64,000 nucleotides of DNA from Eopsaltria australis (taxonomy: Eukaryota; Chordata; Aves; Passeriformes; Petroicidae), in assembly GCA_034509425.1 (NCBI GenBank), contig JAVTVJ010000070.1:682001-746000 (forward strand), in the 5' to 3' direction. How positions within the stretch are numbered: the first letter of the stretch is position 1; every line of letters starts with the position of its first letter. Under the pieces are notes generated by a model, which saw only the letters and a list, made by a program, of their open reading frames with translations, searched no databases and was not told the origin of the DNA. Of this stretch, positions 25,663 through 38,471 are shown in pieces. The position numbers and the translations under genes are program-made.

Positions 25663-25834
25663 CACTTCTCAAGGTGTGAGATTATGAAGGATGTTACAGA
25701 AATCAGTTGGTCTGTAATCTTACGTGAAGAAAGGAGGCAGTGATTTTAATCTGTCACCACCAAAGTTAGATTGTGAGTCAGTTTTATAAGAGCTACTAAA
25801 TGTCAAACAAATAGAATAACAAGAAACTTATTTT

Positions 25835-26372
25835 GAATGTCCCATGGGCAGGGACATCTTTCACCAGACCAGGTTGCTCAAAATCCTGTCCAACCTGATC
25901 TTGAACGCTTTCAGGGATGGGGAATTCACAGCTTCTATGGGCTACCTGTTTCAATGTCTCACCACCCTCATAGTACAGAATTTCTTCCTTATGTAAACCT
26001 CCCTCTTCCTGCTTAACCCTAACTCTTGTCCTATAAGTACAGCCTTGGCAAAAAGGCTCTCTTCAGATTTCTTATAGGCCCCCCTTAAGTACTGAAAGGC
26101 TGCAATAAAATTTCCCCAGATACCTCTCTTCTCCAGGCTGAACACCTCTAACCCTCTCAGCCTGGCTTCACAGGAGAGGTGTTCCAGCCCTCTGATCACC
26201 TTCATGTCCCTCCTCTGGACTTGCTCCACTAGGTCCAAATCCTTTTTATGCTGGAAGCCCCAGAACTGGATGGAGTACTCCAAGTACACAAGAGCAGAGA
26301 AGAGGGGGAAAATCACCTCCCTCAACCTGCTGGCCACACTGTTTTCTAAGCAGCCCAGAATATGATGCCAAA
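25835..26372 (-). mobile_element. CR1 LINE, 5'-truncated, minus strand
   Basis: This is an avian CR1 retrotransposon read on the minus strand, about 540 bp. Its 3' end is at the left: CCCATGGGCAGGGACATCTT and CCAGACCAGGTTGCTCAAAA are classic reverse-complement CR1 3' sequence. The right part encodes the C-terminus of the CR1 reverse-transcriptase ORF: the 128-codon frame at 26337-25951 shows QFWGFQHKKD, VQRR, GLEHLS, FSLEKR, FIAAFQYL, IRKKF and RVVRH. The frame stops where intact CR1 proteins continue RHWNRLP, because the Trp codon has become TGA. 5' truncation is normal for CR1. It is a dead copy with no endonuclease or RT catalytic core. Confidence 0.92.
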
Positions 26373-28929
26373 AAATATTTCCTAGTCAGTAGAACCACTT
26401 GTAAACAATGGGCTCTTCTGCACTTTGTGGGGAGAGTTCTCTTTCAACTGAAAAAGCCATTCACTGCTTTTATTGTTATCTCTAGGTATCAGCAAGGCCC
26501 TCTAACTTGAGGTCTGCAGGTGTTCAGTGCAATAACAATAACAAAAGCACAGCTGAGTAGTGTATAAAGGAGCACAGCTGCAAAAGCTTCATGCTTCATG
26601 CCAGCCACAGGCCTGGGCTTTTCCAGGCTGTCCTCTTCCCCTAAATGCATGCTGCAAGGACAGTACTCCACAAGGCTGGACATCTAGAAACAGGCTGGTC
26701 ATGGTCCTCAGCTCTGAGAGGTTACTCAGCTACACAGGGCACTAGGAGTAAAGCAAGAGGAGCTGCAGACTGCTGGAGCTGACAGAAGTCCTGCCGGAGC
26801 TGAAATGCTCTAGAAGTGCAAAGGATCAGTGGAGGAGGAGTAAACAGTAATTCACTGTACATGCCAGCAGCACCTGCCAACTCAGAAGATATGCAGAAGA
26901 TAGTCTTTTTTCAACAATAGTTGATTCTGCAGTATTAAGCATTTAGAAGAAGTTTCAGTTCAGTCACATAGGGGAGGCTAGCATAAAACTTTGGTAATGA
27001 AATGTGAAACATCTGTAGAGCAGCACTAAGATCCCTCAGCTACTTTTAAACAGGCTTTGATATTGGCAGCAACCTGGCCATAGCAGCCCCGAGCTCAGCA
27101 CAGGCTGATTTATTCTTGTCAGGGGGAGTGTTTGGAAGTGGTTATAGTGTAGTCAGCTTCTATAACAGAAAAAAAAGTCATGAATTCTGCAAAACACAGA
27201 AAAAACAAACCATGTACGACTATTGTACTCAGAGAATACTGAAGCTGGAGAGACAACATTGCAGCTTCTTCATAATGAAAAGGGTTAAAATTAGATTAAC
27301 AGATCCCTTATAAAAGACCAAATCAAAATGAATTCCACAAACTGTGTTACGTAGTTATTTATGGGGAGGGTATGGACCCCTAGCATTAGTCATATATCCA
27401 GAACAGTTCCTGAAGTAGCTGTGAATGATTGCCTCCAGCCAGGTCCAGCCCCTGCCATCCCCTGGTAAACTGCACAGGACACACTTGTGAACCTGTTGGT
27501 GCAGTGCCTGCCCTCTCAAGTACCAACCCTAGCTCTGTCACTAGCCTTGCAAAAATTAATTCTCTGAGTGGGGACAGTATGAACACTTCTTTTCTACTTG
27601 TTTGTGCCTGCCAGTTAACTTGTTTTAATGAAATTTTCTGTTACTTTGGCACACCTCAAATGTGTTTCTGAAGAGAATGCTGGCAATGATATATATGTAT
27701 TGTGCGTCACATATTGGACAACTTGTGAGTGCTCTGACCCCATCTCTCTTGTCATACCTGTATCCCCCATAGGGTTTGTTTGACAGTAGACAAAAGAGGC
27801 AAAATGCACTGTGGATTGCATGGATATGCTGACATTGATGTAACAAGTTTTACTTTCACTGGAAATATCCCTAAGGAAGTGAAAGAAGCATGCTGAAGGT
27901 CAAGAATTAATCTCTGAACAATGTGCTTGGGGAGGCAAAGGACTCACTCAAACTCATGGAGGTGGTGGTTTGGATTTATGGGCCAAGGAATACAAGCTAT
28001 CCCATGAAAATGGACACAAACTGAAGGGCACTTAAGTGTCACATATGACTTCACTGCTAGAAACATGAGAGTCACTGGAGACTTCCATCAGTCAAGACCA
28101 AACAAAAAGCTCATTGTGAGCTGGGATCCCACAGGCTGCTACCATTTCATGAAAATTTTCCTGGGAAACAATGGTTGCTAGCAAAACTGGGCAGCCCTGG
28201 GCTGGAAGGGTTTTCACAGAGACAGATGCATATTACAAAGAAATATGCAACTTGTTCTCCAAAACCCCTGAAAGAAGAAGTCCACAACTTTCCTCAAGCA
28301 ATTTGTCAAACAGACAATAGTTTCAGCAAGCTGCAAGGGGCAGAGATCCTGGGCCGTGGGAATTGAGGACAAGCAGTATCCATGCTGCTGTGGGGATGTG
28401 GAGTGCCCGGTGATCTCCATGGGGGGGCTGCAGCTATGGCAGTGTGTGGGACTGCAGGGCAATTGGGAGGTGGAGCATGACGGATGCCATATGTACTAGA
28501 AATGCTGCACTGGAATGCTGGTCATTGTTTGATGGTGGTGCTCTTTTGGTTCTCTTGGGAGAGGAGTTGTTGAGGAAACTCAGCCTTCATGAGGCCCTTG
28601 TGAGAGCCAGCCTGGAGCAGCAGTGACACTCAGAAGCTCCAGTGGCAGTGTCCACGGAGGAGAGGTGACATAGGCACTGGGTTAAACTCACCACTTGCAC
28701 ACTCCTTGTCATTCCGTGGAGAAGCACTGGAGAAACCCCTTCCCATATGTGCTCCAAAAAGACCAGTTATATGTTTGACCTAGGACACGACCCCCAGAAA
28801 CTCCTTAGGGGAAGGAAAGGGCATCGAAACCTTCTTTGCTTCCTCCCACAAGGGCCATAACCCCTCAAAGGTTCATGCTCGCTCATGTTCTCCACAGCCG
28901 TTGTGGAGCTTTGGTTTGCTCCTGTAGGA
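26373..28929. other. noncoding DNA, GC rising rightward
   Basis: No recognisable gene. From about 27700 onward the sequence becomes GC-richer, with more G runs (for example at 28421-28428). The open frames are all under 85 codons. I could not identify a retrocopy, LTR or known repeat between 27850 and 28900, though the change in composition suggests an inserted or differently evolving segment. Confidence 0.45.
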
Positions 28930-29410
28930 TGGAAGAGCTTCAAAGGGCAGGGTGGAGAACACTTTCACCCAGAACAGCCCTGGCCTTGTGGCAAGGGCGT
29001 GGGTTTTGATTTCCTCAGGCACAGGAGGGTGTAAACCCCAGCTTTCCCACATCTAGGGTAAAAGCCCTGACCACAGATCTCTTGAATGCGGCAGAGAGCA
29101 GGAACAGCTGCTGCTGTGCTTCACAGAGCAGCAGCTCTCTGTGTTTTGGGAATGTTCATTGGCTCTAGCCCTTGGGCAAGATGGGTGCAGGTGCAGGAAA
29201 GCTGAGTTCATTGGATCTGACGCTGCCAGAGTGTGAGTTAACTGGGTGCCATGACATGAGAGGCATTTCTGGACATGCCCACAGCAGAATTTCAGGAGTC
29301 TGGAGAATTTTAATGTGAAAAGCTGGCGCCTCCGGAGTTTAGGCGCTTCCAGGGTGTGGCAAAAAAATGAGCAGGAATTTAGAAGACTGCAGTTTTGGAT
29401 GTAGGTGCTT
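28930..29410 (-). mobile_element. possible ancient sauropsid interspersed repeat
   Basis: A GC-richer segment than its surroundings. GGGTGTAAACCCCAGCTTTC followed by CCACATCTAGGGTAAAAGCC (about 29029-29068) has the layout of a reversed tRNA-like box found in a dispersed repeat I associate with turtle and bird DNA. In outline that repeat carries a T-arm-like word, then 'CCCACATC', then 'GCCCTAACCAC'. Further on, GGCGCCTCCGGAGTTTAGGC (about 29325-29344) recalls the 'TTAGGCGCCTAA' words of the same sort of repeat. The assignment is from memory of patterns, heavily decayed, and orientation is tentative. Confidence 0.35.
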
Positions 29411-32400
29411 CATCCTGGTAGAAATAAAAACCTCCTTTCCTTCTGCAGGCTGGACACAGTCCCTTGAATTTGCAGTGTAACTCCTAGCTGAGTAGGCGCA
29501 GTTTTTCTCCAATTCAAGGAGCATTGTGCCTGGTAAAAGAGTGAAAACTATCAGCAGAGATGATGCCACAATGTTCTGACTCTATAAGATTTATAGGGCT
29601 GTGGGAAGCTAGTTTGGATGAATCATAAATAATTGTATGTAACACACTAATGTAGTTGCAGAGTGGGAGTGAGTTTAGTTTTATCTATTCATTCAAAAGA
29701 CTCTCCTTGTGAGCATTTGGGGAAAAGTAATTTAGCAAATTCAAGCATGAATCAACGTAACTTGAATTAGAAAAAGATCTTTCTAAATGGCTAAAAATGA
29801 AATGAAAAAAGAGGAAGAAATAAAACTAGGTGTCGTAATCTAACAGCCTTTTTCTACACAAAAAGTTTCATAAAACACATGCATAGCTCTTAATACATTA
29901 CTGAAGAACAATTGTTTCTAGTTTTATAAAGATATCATGTATCATTTTAACACTAATAGTGAATTATGCATTTAACAATATGTGCAGCATATTCATTGAT
30001 AAATGCTTTGGGCACAGTGCTAGAGTCAGCTGTCTTTGACACTAATATCACATCTCCCAGACTCAGTGTTTTGAGAGTTGAATTTGACCTAATGCCCAAA
30101 GTCCACACAACCAAGTGGAAAAAAATTGCCAACAACAACCAACTTGTCAATTACTAGTGTTTCAATGGTATGATGTTTTGCATTGGAGGCTGATTTTATC
30201 TCATTGACCTTAGCTTATGCTGGTATTCCTCTGTGACATCAAAGAATTTGTTTTGGTTGTAAATAGTAACAGTATCAGTCCCTAACTAGAAAAGTTCCTG
30301 AGGATGAGAAAAGCCTCATCCTTTTTGTGTCAAAGCTCTAAATTATTGCAAAGGAGACAGAAAACTTCCCGAACAATGGAGATGAATGGCACTTCAAATA
30401 AGAGGCTGAGAGTTGTGCTGAAAGAAGTTCAGCCTGATTTCCTAGGATTGGCTCTTCAAAACATGTCCTAAGAAGCTCATATTCCCACTGTGACAGCATC
30501 TCTCCCTACTTTTTCCTACTCAGATCTAGGCTGGGAGGTCCCCTGACCTTGATGTTGCTAATATGTCAGTATTGATAGTATGGGTTGTCCCAGGTTCTGC
30601 AGAAGAGTAACAGACTAAGGAAATGCCAAAGTTTTTACAAATTAAATGGGCAAGACACAAAGAATTTAAAAAAGGCAAATAACTGGAAAGTATAACCTGA
30701 ATCAGTCAGAGACAGAGCCAGGACTATAATATAAATATCCTGCTGCCAACTCAAAGACTGATTTTTTGGATATCGCTGCATGTCATTCCACATCTGCTTT
30801 TTCCAACAGAAGCATGCATATAACATGTGATTTGCCCAATAAATATGGTTCTATTTCCTCCCTTTAATTTTTCCTTGTCCAGAAACAAAGTTACAATTAG
30901 AACTGGCTGGGAACTTATAACAATGTCTTTTTCCAGGAAAAAAAAAGTTTACCAGTGGGATAAAAAAAAAGTTTACCATATTAGCTAGTGTGGAATTTAT
31001 TGTTGAAATGAAAATGAATCCACACTATAATATATATTATTTACCTAGAAAATAAGGCATTTGATATCAAGCCCATAACCTATATAAGGAAGAACAAAGT
31101 TTTGAATCCATTTTCTTGAATGCCCAATGAATATTCTATTGAGTGTTTCTATTTGCCTTTCTTGAGAATATGATCTAATGTATAAACCTAAGAGATTATT
31201 TGTGCAGCACCATGTCTTTTTTAGCACCTGTACTTTTCCAGTTTAAAATCTACAAGTGGATACTTTCTCAAATACATGGATTTTAGAAATTCTACCATAT
31301 AATTGTCCTGAGTAATTCTTGGCTGGCAGATCACTTGCAGTTAGTGTGTTCTGACTGTCATGTATTCTAAAAGAGAAGCTTGAGTTGTTTTGATTATGTA
31401 AGGTGGGAGAAATAGGTCATACAAAGCACTTCCATTCTGACTGGCTGGGGTCTACACTTAGATCCAGGTTTCTGTTCTGGAGCTCATGTTCTGCACTCTG
31501 TTAATGTTTGTGCTTTAACTTTTCTTTTTGAAAATGTCTGACAGTAAAATCATTTGCTTGAACAGAAGAGGGTATAAGCAGAGCCATTTATTCTAAACAC
31601 TTGCCTAATTACTTTTGCAAATTCTTTTTGCAATGATTTCCCAGATGGTTTAATATCCATATCAAGCGCCTTGAACTTTAGGATGGGAACGTAGTGTGAG
31701 AAGTTATTAAGGAAGTGAATGCAGATGTAGAAATAGATTTGAAGCAATTAGTTGGAAGCCAGTTTATCCAGATCCTCTATCTGCCTGGTGGATATCACAC
31801 AGAATTTGGTATTCTGGTTTTCCATCCCTCACCCCCAACTGCATGCCATGCTGTGTAGACTTTAGGTATGCTGCATGGCTGAGACAGTGTAAAGAAAACC
31901 TAAAGCTACTCTAGCGTCTCTTTGGGACCAGGCTCTTTGGGACTTTGCCTCTGGAGATGTTTATGCCACTGCAAAAGGACAGACATGAGCAGACTCCACT
32001 CACATTCATGCCAGTCCCAGACTGGGGAACCTGCTTCAAAAGCACCACAGTGTTTGAGCAGGAGCCACCTGGAGCCCTGAAAGAAGAGAGTTGGCTTTCC
32101 GGCACTTAGGCACTAAGTGCCTTTGTTGAGCAGACTGACTGCTCAAGAGTTATTTATACCACATACCCCATCAGATGGTGCAGTCCTTCATTCTCTCTAG
32201 CTTGCCTTTCCTCAGAAAAGCATTGGGAAAGTGATAGTCCCAATAGGCTGAAGATAACTACAAGACAAATCTGTACAGAAGCTATGTAAACATATGCAGT
32301 GCATCCTTAGTTCTCAGGCAACATATTTTCTGCTCAGTGAGGCTTATCCACTCAGGTTCAGCCTGGTTTTACTTGTGTTCACACAATTGCTTGCCAGTCT

Positions 32401-32660
32401 ATAATAGAGCAAGTTCTTATATACTTGCTGAAGAAGCAGAGGAAACTCATTTCTGCCTATAGATTTTTGATGTTAAAATACCCTCAGTACATAATGAGAT
32501 TCTTTTGTCCCAATCCTTTTTTTTTTTCTTTTTTTAAAGGCAAATTTGAAAGCAATTGAAACACACATCTGAATCTTCATCTATCAGAAGCTAGAGACGA
32601 CTTTACTCAAGGAAATAGTCCCACTAGTGCTGCTGATGTCTTCTATGGATAAAGATTATT
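29411..32660. other. unique noncoding DNA
   Basis: AT-rich, with stops in all frames and no open frame above 76 codons. The only clear structure is a short direct repeat with an A9 run at 30938-30978. No gene or transposable element recognised. Confidence 0.5.
30938..30978. repeat. 24-bp-period direct repeat
   Basis: An A9 run followed by GTTTACCA occurs at 30938-30954 and again exactly at 30962-30978. The 24-base period suggests a slippage duplication. Confidence 0.85.
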
Positions 32661-32765
32661 AGAATCATATAATTGTTTAAGTTGGAAAAGACCTGAGATC
32701 CCTGAGTACATCCATTAACCTAACATTGGCAAGTCCACCACTAAAGCATGTCCCCATTAGGGTGT
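32661..32765 (-). mobile_element. CR1 LINE 3'-end fragment, minus strand
   Basis: AGAATCATATAATTGTTTAA, then GTTGGAAAAGACCT, then a block like 'CATCCATTAACCTAACATTG', CAAGTCCACCACTAAAGCAT and GTCCCCATTAGG, is the reverse complement of a common avian CR1 3' end. Only about 105 bases remain. The homology fades after 32765, so the copy is strongly 5'-truncated or partly deleted. The octamer tail at the left (one AGAATCAT unit) marks the true 3' terminus. Confidence 0.85.
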
Positions 32766-33385
32766 AAGATTGACAGTCTACACCTGAATTCTTTTTCTTC
32801 ACTCCCTAATGCAAGAAATAGAAGTCCTAAGAGAGCACTACAATAAGTTTTCCCAGAAGTTGTGTCTGTGTTTTTCTGAGGTTAATCTCTTTGCTGCAAC
32901 AAGGTTGACTGTGCATTGAATAGCAAATGCAAAATCCTCGTCTACTTCAACACACTGGAAAATACTGTTGCTAATCATCCTGAAACAAGCTTGGACTGGC
33001 TGAGACAAGCAAATAAAACATAATTTTAAAAGCAAATATTTCTTGAATTTACTGGTTCCCTTGATTTCTACTTTATATTGAGAGTGCCAGGGGCTCTTTC
33101 CTGCACTGATCTTCCTCCTGATTGAGGAAACAATAGACATGCAAGTGAGCCTAGTCACAGGAGCTTTTTGTCGGAACTAGTTCTTACTTATAAAAAGCAT
33201 TTTGCAGAGTTTATATAAATTCTAATTTATTAAAGGATCAGATTTTACATTAAAGACATTTGTGCTGGCTAACAGGAAAATGTTAGGTTTAGGATTTCAG
33301 GAGTAGTTGTATCATGACATGCCTGCTGATGAGAAGAAATATTTCTCTGGAATTTTGTGACAGCAGCAAAACTGTATTTAATTTC
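32766..33385. other. unique noncoding DNA
   Basis: Contains a 106-codon minus-strand open frame (32838-33158) with a mixed, fairly protein-like composition but no recognisable domain. Nothing else noted. Confidence 0.45.
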
Positions 33386-33404
33386 TTTTTTTTTTTTTTT
33401 TTTT
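33386..33404 (+). repeat. poly-T run
   Basis: Nineteen consecutive T, immediately followed by AG. This resembles a polypyrimidine tract plus splice acceptor, but could equally be a decayed poly-A tail on the minus strand. Confidence 0.95.
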
Positions 33405-36400
33405 AGGTCAGGGTCACTAAATGTATGTCAGTATGGTTAGCCATATTCATCAAATGCAGATTTAGATTATTTAGTGAAATATTGAAAGGGAATAAATGTT
33501 ATTTTTACTTCCGTAATAAAATAATAAGTTATATTATTGTGACCAAAAACTTAGTCTATGTAAAATGTATAGAAAAGTAGATGAATTTCTGTTTGTGCCT
33601 ACTACATTCCCTCATAACACTTAAAAAGCACAGGTTATTAAACACCAAACATACTATTTTCTAAAGATCCCTATGCAGTAGCCAGGAGTAATGGCTGTAC
33701 ACTCAGAGCTTTGTATGTTTCACAAATTTAATTCACTTGCCAATTTCCTTGATTTGCTATGGATTTACAAATGAAAACAAAAATCTCTATTCTAAAATTA
33801 CACCCTATGTTTTGTCTCACAGCAACCCAAATTTCTTGGGAGATGAACTAGTCATTATATTCATATGATTGTTTTTTTGGGAATAGTCTTTAAAATATAC
33901 ACAAAATAATAACATACATGAATTGGAAACTTTGGATCTGTAGATTATTATTTAACAACAAGTCAATGCTATAAAAGTGTGAAACACTTCACACTGATCC
34001 CAAGTATCATAATGCATTAGTACTCAGAGTGGGTCATGGTCTCTTCTAAATATCTAAAAACAAATAATTATTTGCCTGGGAGGTAGATTACTTGGAGCTT
34101 GGGCATCCTAACAACTGGATTCTCCAGGAGCAGGAAAGATCTGTGAGCTAACTGAAACAATGAAGGAACTCTGTAGATGGCCACAGATTCTTTGGGTTAT
34201 CCTTGGACTGTAGCACGACTAGGAATCCTACTAATATGCTTCATTATATCTCCTTGTGGCTGGTCTGCAGCTCCCATTGCTGCCTTTCCCTAGTCATAAG
34301 AAGAGTGAGAAGGCAGAAGCACCAGTAAGACAAGTATGGTAAAGAGAAAGGTTTGTTTTGCAGTTATCATTTGTGGAAGGCAATATGTTCCTCTTTCTAA
34401 GCAGAGAGGTAAATACACAAGGTGAATGGTGCCTGTCTCACTAGCTCTTTCCACTGATCAGAAGATTGTTAAATTTACAGCTAAAAGGGAAAAGACTATA
34501 AGACATGCTTTAAGTGAAATATCAGTCTTGAGAGCAGTTTTAATCAAGGCACTAAGGAGCACAAAGAAAAGAAATGTCTTAAATTGTCTGCCTGTGCTAG
34601 GATCCAATGTTAAAAACAAGAGAACTGAGAACTGCTCATTTCATGGGCTTTATTTGACTTAGATGGTATTAATAAATTTGGAAAGATGTTCATGACTTTA
34701 ACTTAAAGTAATAGAACTTAATACAGAAAGGGACCAGCTGAGTAAATGAAGAAAATGGTGCTTCATCAGAATGAAGCTATATTCTGGATCAGCAACAATT
34801 TGGATATAAATTATATCGATGATATTAATCCTTATGGATTAATGTTCTAGTGAAGAAAGCCCAAAGTCTGCTGCTGAAAACCACAGCAAACTATAAGCAG
34901 GATCATCATCTCCCTAAGCATGTGTCCACACAATTCAAGGGGAATTGTCAACACTGAAGCATCTTTGAAATTCCATAAGGTTTTAGAAGCAAATTTCCCA
35001 TCCCAGAAGTTTCCAAATCCAATCACAGAAATTCTCTTTTAGGCCTTCACTCTACAGGTGCAGTGTATTGGTAGCATGATTAATAATCACGTACTCGTAT
35101 GTATTATTTTAGGCATTATATTAAGCAAGTCTTCCATCGTGGTACAATGCCAACAAATACAATAGAAAAATCTAATTTAATTCAGTGAGCTTTAATAGTG
35201 CTTTTTGTATTTATACTCTCCATTTCTGGCTAATATATTATTACTCATCATATATAGGCTGCTCTGGCAGTTTGCTTTACTTACATGAGTAGTTCCATAT
35301 GGGTCCTATATTCCAAAGGAATTTTGGGAGTCACTAATAGCTGGACACGGGACACTGATTACTGAATTCCTGGCTCTGTTTTCAGCTTTGGACTGACTTG
35401 CATGTTTATATGATGCAGAAGTCAACCACAGGATGCCTAATTCATACTTACAGCACTGCATGTTCCTATTATTTTGTGTAATAATATATAATTTACTTTA
35501 TAAAGACTTTTCTCATTCTATTTTATCAGTGGTTCACAGACAAATTTAGAAACAAGTTGAATATCAGGACGTGTAATTTTTCTAAGCCTCCGCTTAGAAT
35601 CTTTCCCCTGTCCATGTTAATTATAAATTGCATTCATCAAACTGAAGACTATTTGCTTCTTCTGTTTATCTGTTTTCCCTGTCTGTAATACCACAGTGGG
35701 AATGGCATGTACAGTGGCAAGAAAATGACCAGTGTCAAACAAATAGATGGTTAGCACACAGATAAAAAAAGCACAACCAAAATATTTGCACCATAAATCA
35801 GTTTTCTTCTTTACATCTTTTGTTTTTCCATTGTTCAATATGAATGAAAGATCCAAACTGCTACCAGCAATAATTCTGTATCTATTCCTCCATCAAAAGA
35901 TAATGTGATACTTAATAACTTTCCTTGCCTCTTTTTGTCCAAGGTCTGTACTGAATTTTTATTTCCCCATAAGAAGCAAAACTGGATTTTAATGTTCTAA
36001 AACTTAAACTCAGCTCAGTCAGATTGGATTTTTTTTAATATGTAAATTTCTCATTCTTCCTGTTGTACTTGTTATTAATACATGATATAGCTGTTCATGA
36101 AAAAAAGAAAGAAAACAGTGCAAGTGGTAGCAGAGGGAAATGCAGTAAATATGAAAGAACAAATAAAAGTCTGGGAAATGCAGGGGTGAACAGGACAGTG
36201 GTACTGGCAGGTATTTACTTTGAGGTTTTATTCAACCAAGTCACTAGCATAAGGGACCAAGAAGGAACTGTAAGTAGCACTTAAGTTCCCAGAGTGTAAT
36301 TCAGTTCCAGGAGAGAGGTTCAAACAAGCTGTCCTTAATCCATCTGTGTCAATATATAGTTAAGCTCTGGATCTCCTTATCACAGCTTCCTTCACGTGCT

Positions 36401-38405
36401 GAAAGTTTACATGATTTCAAAAGGCAGCTAGAAAAATTAATATAAAAAAATCCATTGAGAGTTATTGTATATAAGACAACCAGTGCAAAAGTCAATGAGG
36501 CATGGATGATTGGATGATAGAAGAATGTTCTTCAGTGGCATCACTTGCAAACTTCCCTAGGCATCCACTTCTTGACTTTTTTGATAATGGGACTCTGAGA
36601 TGAGGTGTGACCCAGTCAGACCATTCCCATGCTCTTATGCATCAAAATATCTGAGATGGCACATGCATGTTACTTTCTGAGGAAAGCACCCCAATACAAG
36701 CAGCTGACTGCAAGTGTATATGTTCAGTAGAAAGGCTGCCCACCTGTGATGGCTAAATGACTACTTCCCACTTATCTCCATTTGAGAATTATCAACAAAG
36801 CATTCTTAATTTTCATGTAGCTCTTCTGGATGGACTTGAGTTCACTGCCTGTAGGCACCTTCCCTGAAGAAACTGGTGGAACCTCTTGAACAACAGCCTA
36901 ACAATTAGAGTACATCCAGGGACTGTGACACCTGAATTTTGGTCAAGCCCCACAAGGTCAGACAGCAAAGTTACCACCCCTACAAAGATCACATTAGTCT
37001 AGAGTCAAAGGTTCCCATTGTGTAGGTTTTTCAGAAGCAGAGGCATTTTTTTATCTGAGTTGAAAGCTGGGATCCCAGGAGTACAGATTCAGGCAGGGAG
37101 AGAGACCTGGCAGGAGTGAGGCTCTCTTGAGAGGCAGGTAGAATACCCTGACAAAATTCAGGGGTGTGATTTGCCCCCAGCCCATTGCTGGCATGCACTT
37201 CATTGACAAGCAAGAGAGTAAAAGTAATGAGGAGTCTAGACAGCAAACTCTTGTATCTTTGTGGCCTTGGGGATATATGGAAAGTTTTTTTCATGTCTGT
37301 TGTGTATGTCTCTACATTTAAGTCAAGGAAAAGCACAAATGGAAATCAAACCCTTCTTTGCTGAATAATTTTTATATTAAGAAAATAATTTCCTATTTAG
37401 AGAATATGTTTTGAAAGGCTTCTCACACTGCTGCTTCAAGGAAGTTAGGGGTGGTCTGTTTGACCAAGGTTGGTACCACTGAAGCGGAAGGAACTGGAAG
37501 GAAGGGGAGAGGAGGCAGTGGGAAGTCAGCTAATAATGACAGAGCAATCTGCATTTCCTTGGGGAAGACAAATAAGAGATAACCACAGCAAATGGAGGAT
37601 TAAACTGTGAACAATGTTTGCTTAATCCTAGAGTAATTTCTAGTTACTATTGCTTGATTTCCAAGCAAAGAGTTTGTTGCCAAATTAGAAAAGTTTGTGT
37701 TAAATGACCTGAATATGATTGCAGTTAGGGGTGTGTTAGGATATTCATGTTTGTAATAATTACTATGATTGTTTTTCATGGCCTCTTGGAAATGTAAGTA
37801 ATAACTTCTGTGTATTTTATTTCTGCTATGAACTTCTATTTCAACCACAACTTTCACAAGGCTTTGCTTCACCCATTAGCTGTGGAGGTGTTTGGGCAAA
37901 ATTCTACAAACCCAGGCAGGTCTAAGTTTTCTCCTGTCTGAATTACAAACAGCTAAAAGCACCTTTTAAACAAAAATGCTTGTCTCAACATCATTCCATT
38001 CCTGTTACTTTGCACTAAGAAGAGGTTCAATATTGTTTCAAATAGATATTAGTTTACACTGTTAAGTCCTCACAGTCAATACAGTCATTCATAAATATAT
38101 GGCTGAGGATAAATGCAGGCAGGTGGAATTAAGCCTATGTAAGTCGTACCTATTTTTTCATATACACCAAAATGTATTCCTTTAATTTCTTATTTTCTAG
38201 GCCATTCATGCATCTGTCTTTTGTGTTTCATTCATAACTATTTATGCACATATACAGATGGACATCTAGTTAAGCATCATTTGCCTATTTATTATTATCA
38301 ACACATATGTAAAGGAAGACAGAAATTGATTTTGTCTTGCTGTGATGTGATATCAAATTTATACCAGAATTAGTTGAACGTGGCTGTGCTACTCACAAGT
38401 GGGTG

Positions 38406-38471
38406 ATTGGTCATGAATGATGAGTTGCAAGTGAAGAAAGTATATAAACCCAGAGCAACACCAAGAAATTA
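38406..38471 (+). promoter_or_regulatory. candidate core promoter (CCAAT + TATA)
   Basis: ATTGG (inverted CCAAT) at 38406-38410 is followed by TATATAAA at 38441-38448. If the TATA box sits at about -30, initiation would fall near 38471 and the CCAAT box near -65, a classical vertebrate arrangement. GTTGCAA at about 38424, between the two, is C/EBP-like. Such words occur by chance in AT-rich DNA, and no transcript or open frame downstream supports it. Confidence 0.15.

Noticed and set aside
25951..26337. 128-codon minus-strand frame as a host gene
   Set aside because: It is the C-terminal reverse-transcriptase remnant of a CR1 LINE and ends at a mutated conserved Trp codon.
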